This document shows, piece by piece, positions 17,208 to 25,220 of a stretch of DNA of 41,972 nt. A program made the translations under genes and the position numbers. This DNA comes from an uncultured Enhydrobacter sp. (GTDB lineage Bacteria; Pseudomonadota; Gammaproteobacteria; Pseudomonadales; Moraxellaceae). Position 1 is the first letter of the stretch; every line of letters starts with the position of its first letter. Where the stretch lies: the NCBI GenBank assembly GCA_946222995.1, contig CAMIOS010000019.1, forward strand, positions 1 to 41,972, read 5' to 3'. The notes under the pieces were generated by a model. It was not told where the DNA came from, searched no databases, and worked only from the letters and a program-made list of their open reading frames with translations.

Positions 17208-17678
17208 TTATGCGTTCGGGGTCGCTGTTGCAGTTTCCACAGGGGCAGTTGCCGTCGCTTTTTTCTCATCGTCAGCGACTAGCAAGGCTTCTAGCTCGGC
17301 ATTGGTGGCTTTAGCATCATGAGCAATGCCACGTTTGTCCAGTTCAGCGTTTAGCTGGGCTTTGGTTAGATTGCCATACGCATTGCTATCATTGCTTGGG
17401 GCATCAGTGCTTGGGGCATCAGTGCTTGGGGCATCAGTGCTTGGGCTATCAGTGCTTGGGCTATCAGTGCTTGGGCTATCAGTGCTTGGGCTATCAGTGC
17501 TTGGCGTAACCGTTTGAGCAGGTTCAGCCGCTGCCACAGGCGCAGGGTTATGTACTTCAACAATCGCCCCTAGACGAACCAGACCTGCCGCTTGATTGTC
17601 TTGTAATTGGATAGTTTCACCGATTCGATGAACTCTACTACCGACATAGGCACGCATTTTAAATTGATAGGTTTTCAT
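17208..17678 (-). CDS. Mu-like protein with STD(S/A)P tandem repeat and LEM/HeH-like C-terminus
   Basis: A 156-residue protein. The N-terminal 45 residues (MKTYQFKMRAYVGSRVHRIGETIQLQDNQAAGLVRLGAIVEV) match small proteins found beside DUF1320 genes in FluMu-like phages. The middle has seven copies of the pentapeptide STDSP or STDAP, encoded by a 15-bp tandem repeat. A C-terminal helix-extension-helix-like motif follows (NLTKAQLNAELDKRGIAHDAKATNAELEALL). Its role is unknown, perhaps a flexible capsid- or DNA-associated linker. Repeat number may vary without breaking the frame. Confidence 0.75.
   Translation of the reverse strand: MKTYQFKMRAYVGSRVHRIGETIQLQDNQAAGLVRLGAIVEVHNPAPVAAAEPAQTVTPSTDSPSTDSPSTDSPSTDSPSTDAPSTDAPSTDAPSNDSNAYGNLTKAQLNAELDKRGIAHDAKATNAELEALLVADDEKKATATAPVETATATPNA
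17394..17498. repeat. Seven tandem copies of a 15-bp unit
   Basis: Units are GCTTGGGCTATCAGT (four) and GCTTGGGGCATCAGT (three) on the plus strand, head to tail, inside the coding sequence at 17208-17678. The segregation of the two variants into blocks points to recent unit duplication. Confidence 0.95.
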
Positions 17679-17706
17679 GGATTCTCTCAGCTTTGTTAAT
17701 CAGGTC

Positions 17707-17729
17707 AAAAGCGAATTAAATTCGCTTTT
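17707..17729. repeat. GCGAATT-type palindrome, copy 2
   Basis: Perfect 11-bp arms AAAAGCGAATT / AATTCGCTTTT around a single A, between two late genes. Confidence 0.85.
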
Positions 17730-17744
17730 GGGTCTTATTAGCGA

Positions 17745-17772
17745 CCAAATGCGAACTCGAATTCGCATTTGG
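17745..17772. repeat. GCGAATT-type palindrome, copy 3
   Basis: Perfect 11-bp arms CCAAATGCGAA / TTCGCATTTGG around CTCGAA, 15 nt from copy 2. The pair could act as a terminator/attenuator between the decoration protein and the repeat protein. Confidence 0.85.
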
Positions 17773-17796
17773 ATTTGTTACAGGCTAGGTTACAGG

Positions 17797-18129
17797 CTAG
17801 ATACCCCGCACGATGCGGATAATTTCACCGTCGTTTTTGGCTTCATCAAGGGCATAGCCGTTGGACTTACCGCTTGCCAAGGCGATGGCTTTACCCTCTG
17901 CTCCGACTTCCACCTCTTGCCCGACCGCAATCGCCCCGCCAGCGGTGACCAGTAACACCCCATTGATATTCACAGGGCAGGCTTCACCCGCATCACTGTC
18001 CGCTTCACAGATACCCGCCGCCTTACTACCCGCTGCCGCCACCATGCCATCAAAGCTCACAAAGTGTAGCGCCGACATCGCCATCGCCGCCATGATGGTG
18101 GTGGTCAATCCAATCTGTTGTGTTTTCAT
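17797..18129 (-). CDS. Capsid decoration-type protein (DUF2190)
   Basis: A 110-residue DUF2190-type protein. The pattern TICEADSDAGEACPVNINGVLLVTAGGAIAVGQEVEVGAEGKAIA(L)...SNGYALDEAKNDGEIIRIVRGI is characteristic (here as GICEADSDAGE and GYALDEAKNDGEIIRI). It lies next to the major capsid gene, as in other Mu-like phages, and probably decorates or stabilises the shell. Start has AAAGGTAAGGT upstream. Confidence 0.87.
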   Translation of the reverse strand: MKTQQIGLTTTIMAAMAMSALHFVSFDGMVAAAGSKAAGICEADSDAGEACPVNINGVLLVTAGGAIAVGQEVEVGAEGKAIALASGKSNGYALDEAKNDGEIIRIVRGI

Positions 18130-18165
18130 ACCTTACCTTTATTGATAAAAATTAGTTGATTGTCT

Positions 18166-18189
18166 GTAGGGGGCGTATCGCATACGCCC
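18166..18189. repeat. GTAGGGGCGTA palindromic repeat, copy 3
   Basis: GTAGGGGGCGTAT (one extra G) and ATACGCCC arms, between the capsid and decoration genes. Confidence 0.8.
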
Positions 18190-18223
18190 TCAAAAAATTT
18201 AGCTAAAAAAATTTAGCTAAAAA

Positions 18224-19141
18224 TTAAGCCGCCACTTTAAACAAATAACCCGCATCACTACCGAGCAGATAAGGACGGAAGTTATCAGTATTACGCACCA
18301 GCTCAAGCTTGCCGTCTTCGGTACGGGTATCCACCATCGGAAAGCCACTACGACGGATCGTATAACCATAGCTTGGCTCATACACATTGCGGTTGGCATT
18401 GGCTTGTTTTTTCGCCACATACGCCATCACTGCACAGCCTTCCCAAAAGTCGTGGAACTCATCATTGTCATCGCTATAGATAGACTGCGCCACCACCACA
18501 GTGTCAAGCTCAAATAGGTCAGCGATATCTTGCGCATTGAGCAAGCCACGTTTGGTATATTTGGTCATATCCAGTAGCTTAGGATGACGACGCAGCACAT
18601 AAAACACATCACTTGATAGCACCAGGGTATTAGGCTTACGTCCGATTTTTTTACGAATCGCTTCTTTGGCATCATCAAAGATACCCACGATATCAAGATT
18701 TGGGTCGCTAAACCCCGCACCCGTCAGTATCATCTTGTTATCTGCCGCATAGTTATCAGGATTTTGAGCAAGGTCAGCAATTTCTTTTTCACGTCGCAGG
18801 GCGATACCTTCCGTCACCACATTGGTCGCATGAGCCTGTAGTGGAAATGCCGATTCAGCATCTTCTCGGTAGTCAATCGGATACTCAAGGTCATGCTCTT
18901 CGGTATGCACATCGATATGCTTAAGGTTTTCAGGATTGATACGGTTTGATTTAGCACGTAACGCGCGCTCAGTGTTATAGATTTTAAAGGCTTCTTTGCC
19001 AAATTTTGGGATTTTGCCAGCTTCTTTATCGACGGTGACGATAGGCATGAGCACTTCACCGACCATATCGGCATTGGCATAGCCAATGGCAAGGTTGGTT
19101 AAGACGGGGTCAACGACCCGCAGATTAGATAAACGTCCCAT
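18224..19141 (-). CDS. Major capsid protein (Mu gpT-like, major head subunit)
   Basis: A 305-residue major capsid protein. It contains an N-terminal NLRVVDPVLTNLAIGYANADMVGEVLMPIVTVDKEAGKIPKFGKEAFKIY segment and DDAKEAIRKKIGRKPNTLVLSSDVFYVLRRHPKLLDMTKYT, with the usual GRKPNTLVLSSDVF and RRHPKLLD motifs of this capsid family. The C-terminus NTDNFRPYLLGSDAGYLFKVA is intact. The ATG at 19141 is preceded by AAGGAG at 8 nt. A TTG at 19159 would overlap that ribosome site and is rejected. Confidence 0.92.
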   Translation of the reverse strand: MGRLSNLRVVDPVLTNLAIGYANADMVGEVLMPIVTVDKEAGKIPKFGKEAFKIYNTERALRAKSNRINPENLKHIDVHTEEHDLEYPIDYREDAESAFPLQAHATNVVTEGIALRREKEIADLAQNPDNYAADNKMILTGAGFSDPNLDIVGIFDDAKEAIRKKIGRKPNTLVLSSDVFYVLRRHPKLLDMTKYTKRGLLNAQDIADLFELDTVVVAQSIYSDDNDEFHDFWEGCAVMAYVAKKQANANRNVYEPSYGYTIRRSGFPMVDTRTEDGKLELVRNTDNFRPYLLGSDAGYLFKVAA

Positions 19142-19175
19142 ACGGACACTCCTTAGCAATAATTAAATGATTTAA

Positions 19176-19198
19176 GTAGGGGCGTATTATCTACGCCC
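19176..19198. repeat. GTAGGGGCGTA palindromic repeat, copy 4
   Basis: GTAGGGGCGTA and TACGCCC arms, between the protease and capsid genes. Confidence 0.75.
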
Positions 19199-19217
19199 AG
19201 CGAGATAAATTTTGTGA

Positions 19218-20408
19218 TTAATTCCCCATCACCACCGCAGCCGCTTCGGCATAGCTCACACTATGAGCCTTAGCATATTCTTTGATTTTTTGGTCAGCCA
19301 GCACACGTTCAGGGTCAGCATTTTCGCTATAGCTGATATTGGCTTGGTGTGGGGCATTGTTTTTGGTGGCATGTTCACCAAACATGGCATTCACAGGTAG
19401 ACTATCGAGCAGGGCTTTAAACTCACCGCTTAAGGGTTTTGCCGCTTCACCTTCACCAAATGACACCGTTGTGTTGCCATTGTCCAGTTGGGTCAAGATA
19501 GCCACCGCCACGTCTTTTTGGGCAGGGGGTAGCTTACCTGCGGTTACCAAGCCTTCAGCATAGGCGACGTGTTCAGCGGTTTTAGCGTCACGTTTGGCTT
19601 GTTCTTGGGCTTTTTCCATATCCGCCAAGCGTTTTTTTAACGCTTCATTTTCTGCCACCACCGCAGGGTCAGCCGCGACCGCAGGATTGGCAGGGGCGAC
19701 AGGTGTGGTAGTGGTTGTCACAGGGGCTTGGGTAGTTGGGGTTGGAGTCGGTTGATTATCAGCACTCATCACAGTTTCCTTTTCGGTTGTTACAGGTGGG
19801 TTTACAGGCTTAGGGTGGTTTGCTTCACTAAAATTAGGCAATAGCAAGGGTTGATACACCGCTTGCTCTTGAGCGTCCTCTTGTACGTCCGCCTTTGCCA
19901 ACGTGCTAATCCATAACGGCAGCATGGCAAAAAATTGCTTGAGACCTGCCAGCAAATCATTGGTATTGGTTTCAGCAAAATTCACAGTAAAGGTACTGCC
20001 ATCGCCTTCGCTAAATTCAATCGGTTTTAAGCCCTTAATCGCAGGCGGTGTCGCTCCCAAAAATCCTAAATGTTTGGGATACCACACCCCCCGCTTGGGG
20101 TTATTTGGGTTATTGGGTTCATAGAACGACATCGACACCTTTTTGAAGCGTCCGTTATCGACCATTTCACCAAACACCGGCTCAACTTGAGTAGGAATGG
20201 CGATTAGCTCATCATCGACCACCTCAAAGCGGTCAATCCAGCCATAGGCGGGGTCGTCGGTTTGTGGGTGTCCGATGACGATGGGCGCTTCATGCACCGC
20301 TTTGTTATAGGCATTTGCCGTGGCGATAAGGTGTTCACGGTTAAAGGTGATGGTTTTGCCGTTCATGTCGGTGTGTGTGCCAGCTCGAAAGGCGGGGATT
20401 TTTTTCAT
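19218..20408 (-). CDS. Prohead protease-scaffold fusion (Mu gpI/gpZ-like)
   Basis: A 396-residue protein. The N-terminal 130 residues are a Mu gpI-type maturation protease: IPAFRAGTHTDMNG then HEAPIVIGHPQTDDPAYGWIDRFEV and KRGVWYPKHLGFLGATPPAIKGL. The middle and C-terminal parts are Pro/Thr-rich, then coiled coil (AVVAENEALKKRLADMEKAQEQAKRDAKT), the scaffold part. A Mu-type separate Z product could arise by internal initiation, for example at MSADNQPTPTP. I chose the ATG at 20408 (MKKIPAFRAG), where the family usually begins. A GTG at 20435 is the alternative. Confidence 0.88.
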   Translation of the reverse strand: MKKIPAFRAGTHTDMNGKTITFNREHLIATANAYNKAVHEAPIVIGHPQTDDPAYGWIDRFEVVDDELIAIPTQVEPVFGEMVDNGRFKKVSMSFYEPNNPNNPKRGVWYPKHLGFLGATPPAIKGLKPIEFSEGDGSTFTVNFAETNTNDLLAGLKQFFAMLPLWISTLAKADVQEDAQEQAVYQPLLLPNFSEANHPKPVNPPVTTEKETVMSADNQPTPTPTTQAPVTTTTTPVAPANPAVAADPAVVAENEALKKRLADMEKAQEQAKRDAKTAEHVAYAEGLVTAGKLPPAQKDVAVAILTQLDNGNTTVSFGEGEAAKPLSGEFKALLDSLPVNAMFGEHATKNNAPHQANISYSENADPERVLADQKIKEYAKAHSVSYAEAAAVVMGN

Positions 20409-20543
20409 AGGCTTGCCATTTAATTTTTTACCCACAACAATGGGGCAGAATCGGTTAGAATTTGTTAGGTAATGGCGGTTAGTGTTGCAGTTTTTGGCGG
20501 GGCGTTCTTTTAATGTGGGTTAAAAAATTTAAAGGGGTTTGGG

Positions 20544-21431
20544 ATGGTTGGTAATTCAAATAACTCAAATACAAATAATACTAAGGCAATAATAGCGACT
20601 ATTACTTGGTGTTTAGTCTGGGTAGGCGTAGCAATACGGTATTACAATCTTAAAGATTCAAACACTCACATAACATTAAGTGATATTGGTGGTTATATCT
20701 CGGGTGTTTTTGCTCCGATTGCATGGTACTGGTTTTACCTAAGTTATAGAGTTCAAACTGAAGAATTAAAATTACAAAGAGAAGAATTAAGAAATTCCGT
20801 TGACGCCCAGCAGGGTTCAGAGATTGCATTACACCAGCAAGCAGATACACTAAGGGTTCAAACAGAGACCTTAGCTGAACAGTTAAGAATTGCCAAAGAA
20901 CAGTGGGAAATTCAATTACGAGAGAAAGAAAAGAATAAGCCAAAATTTGTTGTAAAAGGTTATTTACTTAACTATTACCTTCCAGCAGACGAACAAGATG
21001 TCACAACATCTATATATGATTTAATCCAAAATGAAAACAACCTAACCTTTAAAAAATCAACTGATTACAATGAAAACAGCTATATTTTCGGTTTGGTTCT
21101 AACTTTGGATATAAAAAATGTGGCAGGTGACTGTAAAATAAAAGATGTACGATTATTACAGGATAACCAAAAAAAATTAACTGGTAACATTAAAGCTTGG
21201 CATGCGAATTTTGAAGAATTAAAATTCGAAATAGTTTATTTCCCTCAAAATAACGATATTGTAAGAGAAGAGCAGTTTAAAGGCTCACAGTTTAGTAATA
21301 TCTTTCAGAATAGTTATATTGAATTTAGTTATTCGTTTGGTTTCACGTCTGATGTTGATAAATATCGTATTAAATATAAACCTAATACCAATCAGTATGA
21401 AATTGAAAAAGTAGAACTTGCAGATTGTTAA
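20544..21431 (+). CDS. Two-TM coiled-coil protein of unknown function (moron candidate)
   Basis: A 295-residue protein read against the surrounding late genes. It has an Asn-rich N-terminus, two predicted TM helices (about 13-34 and 49-68), a long charged coiled coil (about 69-134, with repeated VQTEEL / LREKEKN-type heptads) and a soluble C-terminal domain of 160 residues. The organisation resembles generic membrane-anchored coiled-coil proteins found in bacterial defence and phage exclusion settings, but no family is recognised. It has its own ribosome site (AAAGGGG) and a terminator after it. Composition is distinctly more AT-rich than its neighbours, pointing to separate acquisition. Expression from the prophage state is plausible. 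Confidence 0.8.
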   Translation: MVGNSNNSNTNNTKAIIATITWCLVWVGVAIRYYNLKDSNTHITLSDIGGYISGVFAPIAWYWFYLSYRVQTEELKLQREELRNSVDAQQGSEIALHQQADTLRVQTETLAEQLRIAKEQWEIQLREKEKNKPKFVVKGYLLNYYLPADEQDVTTSIYDLIQNENNLTFKKSTDYNENSYIFGLVLTLDIKNVAGDCKIKDVRLLQDNQKKLTGNIKAWHANFEELKFEIVYFPQNNDIVREEQFKGSQFSNIFQNSYIEFSYSFGFTSDVDKYRIKYKPNTNQYEIEKVELADC

Positions 21432-21483
21432 ACACACCTCGAAAACCCCGTTCAAAAACGTTCATAAACGCCGTCTAACATAA

Positions 21484-21510
21484 AAAAGGTGGGATAGCCC
21501 CACCTTTTAA
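21484..21510. terminator. Bidirectional terminator between the moron and gpG gene
   Basis: AAAAGGTGGG / CCCCACCTTTT stem with an ATAG-type loop and A/T runs on both sides. It serves the rightward moron and the leftward gpG gene. Confidence 0.9.
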
Positions 21511-21553
21511 TTTAAACGCTTAAAACGCCTTAAAATCGCCCCTAACGATTTGG

Positions 21554-22087
21554 CTAAATCCCATTTCCCAAATACGCAATCGCCAGCCGAATAATCGCCG
21601 CATTACCTTGAGCCGATTCGCCTAAATAAGGTCTCGCAGGAATCGTCCCCCACGGTATCGGATGGTTTCGACTATCGCGCCCGAATGCCCCTTGAGCCGC
21701 TCCGTATTGCTGGGTACGCCCATAGATAAGGTTTGTCCCGATATCCACCGCAGACGACCCCGCCAGTTGCCAATGAATTTGGTTCATCAGTTGCCCCGAC
21801 AGTATCAGCGGGCGTTTTGACAGTACACGGTTAACGCCACGGGCATTGATTTTGCCCGACTTACCCACATGTTTACCGCCCAGTAGCTTTAAATACGTCG
21901 TTTGGCTATTGGCTGCCCAGCGTGACCCATCGGGAGCGGTACTACTCATAAAGCGTTGTTTGGTTAAGGTCGTTTCTGACTCCCCGATTTGCATCAGTAG
22001 GGGCGTGATATGATGCCCACGAGCCTGTATTTGGCGTAAGGCATTAAGCGCCGTTTCATCCTCGACTTGAATCCGTAACGCAAACAT
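21554..22087 (-). CDS. Virion morphogenesis protein (Mu gpG-like)
   Basis: A 177-residue phage virion morphogenesis protein of the Mu gpG family, needed for late head or tail-joining steps. Typical features are ALRIQVEDETALNALRQIQARGHHITPLLMQIGE, RFMSSTAPDGSRWAANS and the C-terminal AAQGAFGRDSRNHPIPWGTIPARPYLG. Start at 22087, just after GGGGAGAATTG. It follows MuF after a 170-nt gap. Confidence 0.88.
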   Translation of the reverse strand: MFALRIQVEDETALNALRQIQARGHHITPLLMQIGESETTLTKQRFMSSTAPDGSRWAANSQTTYLKLLGGKHVGKSGKINARGVNRVLSKRPLILSGQLMNQIHWQLAGSSAVDIGTNLIYGRTQQYGAAQGAFGRDSRNHPIPWGTIPARPYLGESAQGNAAIIRLAIAYLGNGI

Positions 22088-22258
22088 CAATTCTCCCCTT
22101 GCATATTTTGCAACACCATTTCATAATAAAGCTACCTAGGCATAACTGCGGTGAGTCTCCCTCCCGCCACCAACCAACGCGCTAGTCAATAGCAGCGTCA
22201 TCGGTTTCGGTGATTGGCGAATGGTATTTGCCATTGGCAGAACTCAGGGAGCGTTCTA

Positions 22259-23518
22259 CTAGGTACCACTTTCTTTATCCAGTAAAACCTCACCCCGTTT
22301 TTTTATCGCCGTATCTTTGGTACTATCGAGCCGATACGATTTAAGATAGACTTCTGAGCCATCTGCGGTTTGGTGCAACACCGCTGTGTAGCGAGATTTT
22401 TTACCATCCACAAACCCTTCCACCCATAACGTCCGCTGAGATAATTCCTTGGTATCTTTATCGTAGTATTGACGTACAATCAAGGTCGCATCATCGATGA
22501 CCCGTTGTACTTTGGTATAGCTTTTGGCATCAAACCCGACATTGCCCTCACGGCTTATTGCCTGCTTTAACGCATCATATTCACTTAGATTGATGACTTG
22601 GGTACTCACCCCCAGTAGCGATTGTTGATTTTCTGACAACACAGCGACTGGATATTTCTCGCCTGTATCTTGTTCACGGATAAGCCGATTCTTATCCAAG
22701 CTCGATAGTTTCTCATAGCCCTCTGTCTGCTTCACTGTATCCTTTTGAGCATTGGTTCGCTCTATCCAGCGATAAAACACCCCATCGACCATCCAGTCTG
22801 CCACCAGTTGTTTCGCAATCTGATTTGGATAACGCTCAAGGTTAGGATACCAGTCCACATTCGGCACATAGCCAAACCCCGCCTGCACCCCCTTGGGCAT
22901 ACGGATATCTTTACCTTGCCATTTCACCGTTTCATACTCATCAATGGGGGCGTCTTCCACTTGGTCAGCGTAGCTCGCTGGACGGGCATACACGGTACAC
23001 TTACAGCCAAAGCCCTGTGGTGGATAATGCACACTCCACCACGGGTCATTGGCGTAGAGCATTGTCCCATTCCATGCCAGATGTTGTAGCCGTGGATTCT
23101 CCAGCGTCGTATGCACATACTCCCATATCGGGAAGGCTTGCAACACTTCAGGACGTGTCATTTGGTTATAGCGACCTGCCGCATGGCTCATACGCAGATT
23201 GGTATCATAAATAACCTTTGCCCGCCATGCCCGATAATCCTTATCACCCGCTAGGTCAGCCCAACCATGCTTGGACACGATAGCATCAAAGTCTTTGCTA
23301 AATTGCCCAAGGCTCATACCCTCACTTGCCGCCTTAATCACCGCATCATGCAGGTCTTTAAGCAGCTCAGCCTTGGTCGCCCCAGCCACCACAAACGCAC
23401 GGTCATGGGCAGCGCCGTAGATATCTTGCCAACTATCCGTTGGTATACGCACCTTTTGCTTGAGATACGCTATCTGCTCGGCAAATGGCAACTCAAAATT
23501 ATAGGCAATCTGTGTCAT
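22259..23518 (-). CDS. MuF (SPP1 gp7-like) head protein with C-terminal nuclease-toxin-like domain
   Basis: A 419-residue protein. Residues 1-245 are the MuF/SPP1 gp7 minor head domain, with the conserved YDTNLRMSHAAGRYNQM, RLQHLAWNGTMLYANDPWW and FGCKCTVYARP (C172, C174), the usual cysteine/HxxC zinc-like site. Residues about 285-400 form a separate alpha/beta domain (GEKYPVAVLSENQQSLLG, then SYTKVQRVIDDATLIVRQYYD and ESKRTLWVEG-type strands through RYTAVLHQTADGSEVYLKSYR). It resembles the phage-associated PBECR class (barnase/EndoU/colicin/RelE-like nuclease fold) seen fused to MuF proteins. The protein enters the capsid, so the domain might be injected. Nuclease activity is inferred, not shown. 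Confidence 0.82.
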   Translation of the reverse strand: MTQIAYNFELPFAEQIAYLKQKVRIPTDSWQDIYGAAHDRAFVVAGATKAELLKDLHDAVIKAASEGMSLGQFSKDFDAIVSKHGWADLAGDKDYRAWRAKVIYDTNLRMSHAAGRYNQMTRPEVLQAFPIWEYVHTTLENPRLQHLAWNGTMLYANDPWWSVHYPPQGFGCKCTVYARPASYADQVEDAPIDEYETVKWQGKDIRMPKGVQAGFGYVPNVDWYPNLERYPNQIAKQLVADWMVDGVFYRWIERTNAQKDTVKQTEGYEKLSSLDKNRLIREQDTGEKYPVAVLSENQQSLLGVSTQVINLSEYDALKQAISREGNVGFDAKSYTKVQRVIDDATLIVRQYYDKDTKELSQRTLWVEGFVDGKKSRYTAVLHQTADGSEVYLKSYRLDSTKDTAIKKRGEVLLDKESGT

Positions 23519-23614
23519 ATTAACTCATCAAAAATTCTAAAAGTTGAAATCCATCCTTCTAGAGAGATATAATTCAAGTAGTAGAGGCTTAACTTCTTCT
23601 CATTCGTTTGCAAC

Positions 23615-25177
23615 TCACTTTGCAGACGTGGATTGAAATATGCCCGTTTCATTGACCACTTCAGCCCGACCAGCTAGCTCACCCGCCAGTAGCCCAAGCT
23701 CCATCACTTTCACCAGTTCATCAGTTTGCAGTTCGCTAAATTCTTGGGTCAAGGCATTGGCAAAACCTGCCATATCTGTGCCTTTTACCACATGAAAATC
23801 TAGCAAGCGTTTGATGCGGGTTAGCCAGTCATACACCACAGGGTTGGCATTATCTGCCATTTGGCTAGAGACACTATCCACCCAGTCTTTGACAGGCGTC
23901 ACTTCCCCAAATTGCAACTCAGCAAATTTTGGTACATTGGCAGATACGTCAGGCGTTTGCGGTAACAAATCCCCATCTTCCAAACGGTACGAACGTTGGA
24001 AATATTGATTGCTTAGATTCGCCCCCGCTTCTTTGAGCTCCTTATCTCGCTTGGACTGTTTATCATCGACTTCTTCTTGATTCCATAGCTGATAGGGTGG
24101 GCAGTATTCATCCTCCCCAAAGTGCACATCCACTACCCAGCGAGCCAGTTTGGTGAGCGTTTGCATCACAAGCTGGGCATCACCATCACGGATATCTTGG
24201 GTTACCTGTAGTCCTGCTTGAGCAGAAGCACGATTCGATGTCGCCTCAGTGGTTTGGTTCTGCCCGAGTAGGGCGATATTGATTTCACCCTTACACATTT
24301 CAATCAGTTCTTTAAAGATTTCGGTCGTGGCATTTTTCGATACCGCATCTTTGATTTCGATACTATTGTCATCAGGTATTACTCCAACCGCATCCCCAAA
24401 CAACGCATCAAGACTATCGAGTAGTTTATTGATGTCGTTTTGGGTTGCCCCTCGTGGGTGCTTACCCAGTAGCCAGGGCGTGCCATATTTTTCGGCAAAA
24501 GTTACCCAAAACTTTAACCCACCTTTTTTGAACACCACCGCCCAATAGCACATCGACAAATCCGCAAAGCCATACGGATTGACATAACTGGCATCTTTAC
24601 GGGGTAGCAAAAACTTACGAGACGGGAGTAATTCACCTGTTAACATATTATCCCGAGTCCGCAGCCGTAGCTGATTGTCCTCATCAAAACCAAACCAATG
24701 CTGCGGTTTTGCCACCACATCATAGGGTAGCCATGTGCTGCTATCCCACATCACTTCCATCGGCTGATAACCAAGTAACGGGGCTTCTAAGATATTATCA
24801 ATGATGCTTGGCATATCAAGGTTATCAAACACTGAGTCAAGCAGCTCTTTAACTTTCGGATTACATTTTTGCTTAAACCCTCGCTCCATTGCCCGCACCG
24901 ATGCTTTACGCCGACGTATAGCCCCGCCCACGCTGGCATCACTTTTGAGCGTTTGATATACCTTGATATCCATGCCCAGTTTTTTTAGCACCTCATCGGG
25001 GTTCGGTAGTATTGCCCCCATCACCCACAAGTCCATGCTGCGACTGCGACTAGCAATTTCTTGGCTTAAGTCAGTGGTCACAGCTTTATTGAGCGTTTTA
25101 TTGACAAGGTTCACAGGCTCACGAAACGATACATTAATCGGGGCTGTGCCTGTGGCGTGCAGATTGCGATAGTTCAT
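23615..25177 (-). CDS. Portal protein (Mu gp29-like, DUF935)
   Basis: A 520-residue portal of the DUF935 family. It forms the dodecameric ring through which DNA enters and leaves the head. Typical segments are PNPDEVLKKLGMDIKVYQTLKSDASVGGAIRRRKASVRAMERGF, PLLGYQPMEVMWD, FAEKYGTPWLLGKHPRGA and MCKGEINIALLGQNQTTEATSNRASAQAGLQVTQDI. It lies between terminase and MuF, as in Mu. Intact length. Confidence 0.93.
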   Translation of the reverse strand: MNYRNLHATGTAPINVSFREPVNLVNKTLNKAVTTDLSQEIASRSRSMDLWVMGAILPNPDEVLKKLGMDIKVYQTLKSDASVGGAIRRRKASVRAMERGFKQKCNPKVKELLDSVFDNLDMPSIIDNILEAPLLGYQPMEVMWDSSTWLPYDVVAKPQHWFGFDEDNQLRLRTRDNMLTGELLPSRKFLLPRKDASYVNPYGFADLSMCYWAVVFKKGGLKFWVTFAEKYGTPWLLGKHPRGATQNDINKLLDSLDALFGDAVGVIPDDNSIEIKDAVSKNATTEIFKELIEMCKGEINIALLGQNQTTEATSNRASAQAGLQVTQDIRDGDAQLVMQTLTKLARWVVDVHFGEDEYCPPYQLWNQEEVDDKQSKRDKELKEAGANLSNQYFQRSYRLEDGDLLPQTPDVSANVPKFAELQFGEVTPVKDWVDSVSSQMADNANPVVYDWLTRIKRLLDFHVVKGTDMAGFANALTQEFSELQTDELVKVMELGLLAGELAGRAEVVNETGIFQSTSAK

Positions 25178-25220
25178 CCAAATTCCTAAAAATAAAAGTC
25201 TTACAATTAATTAATAACAA

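Noticed and set aside
17394..17498. Regularly spaced repeats that could be read as a CRISPR array
   Set aside because: The units are contiguous 15-mers with no spacers, and are translated as a pentapeptide linker.
19142..19159. Upstream TTG start of the capsid gene
   Set aside because: It would place the AAGGAG ribosome site inside the coding sequence. The ATG at 19141 is correctly spaced.
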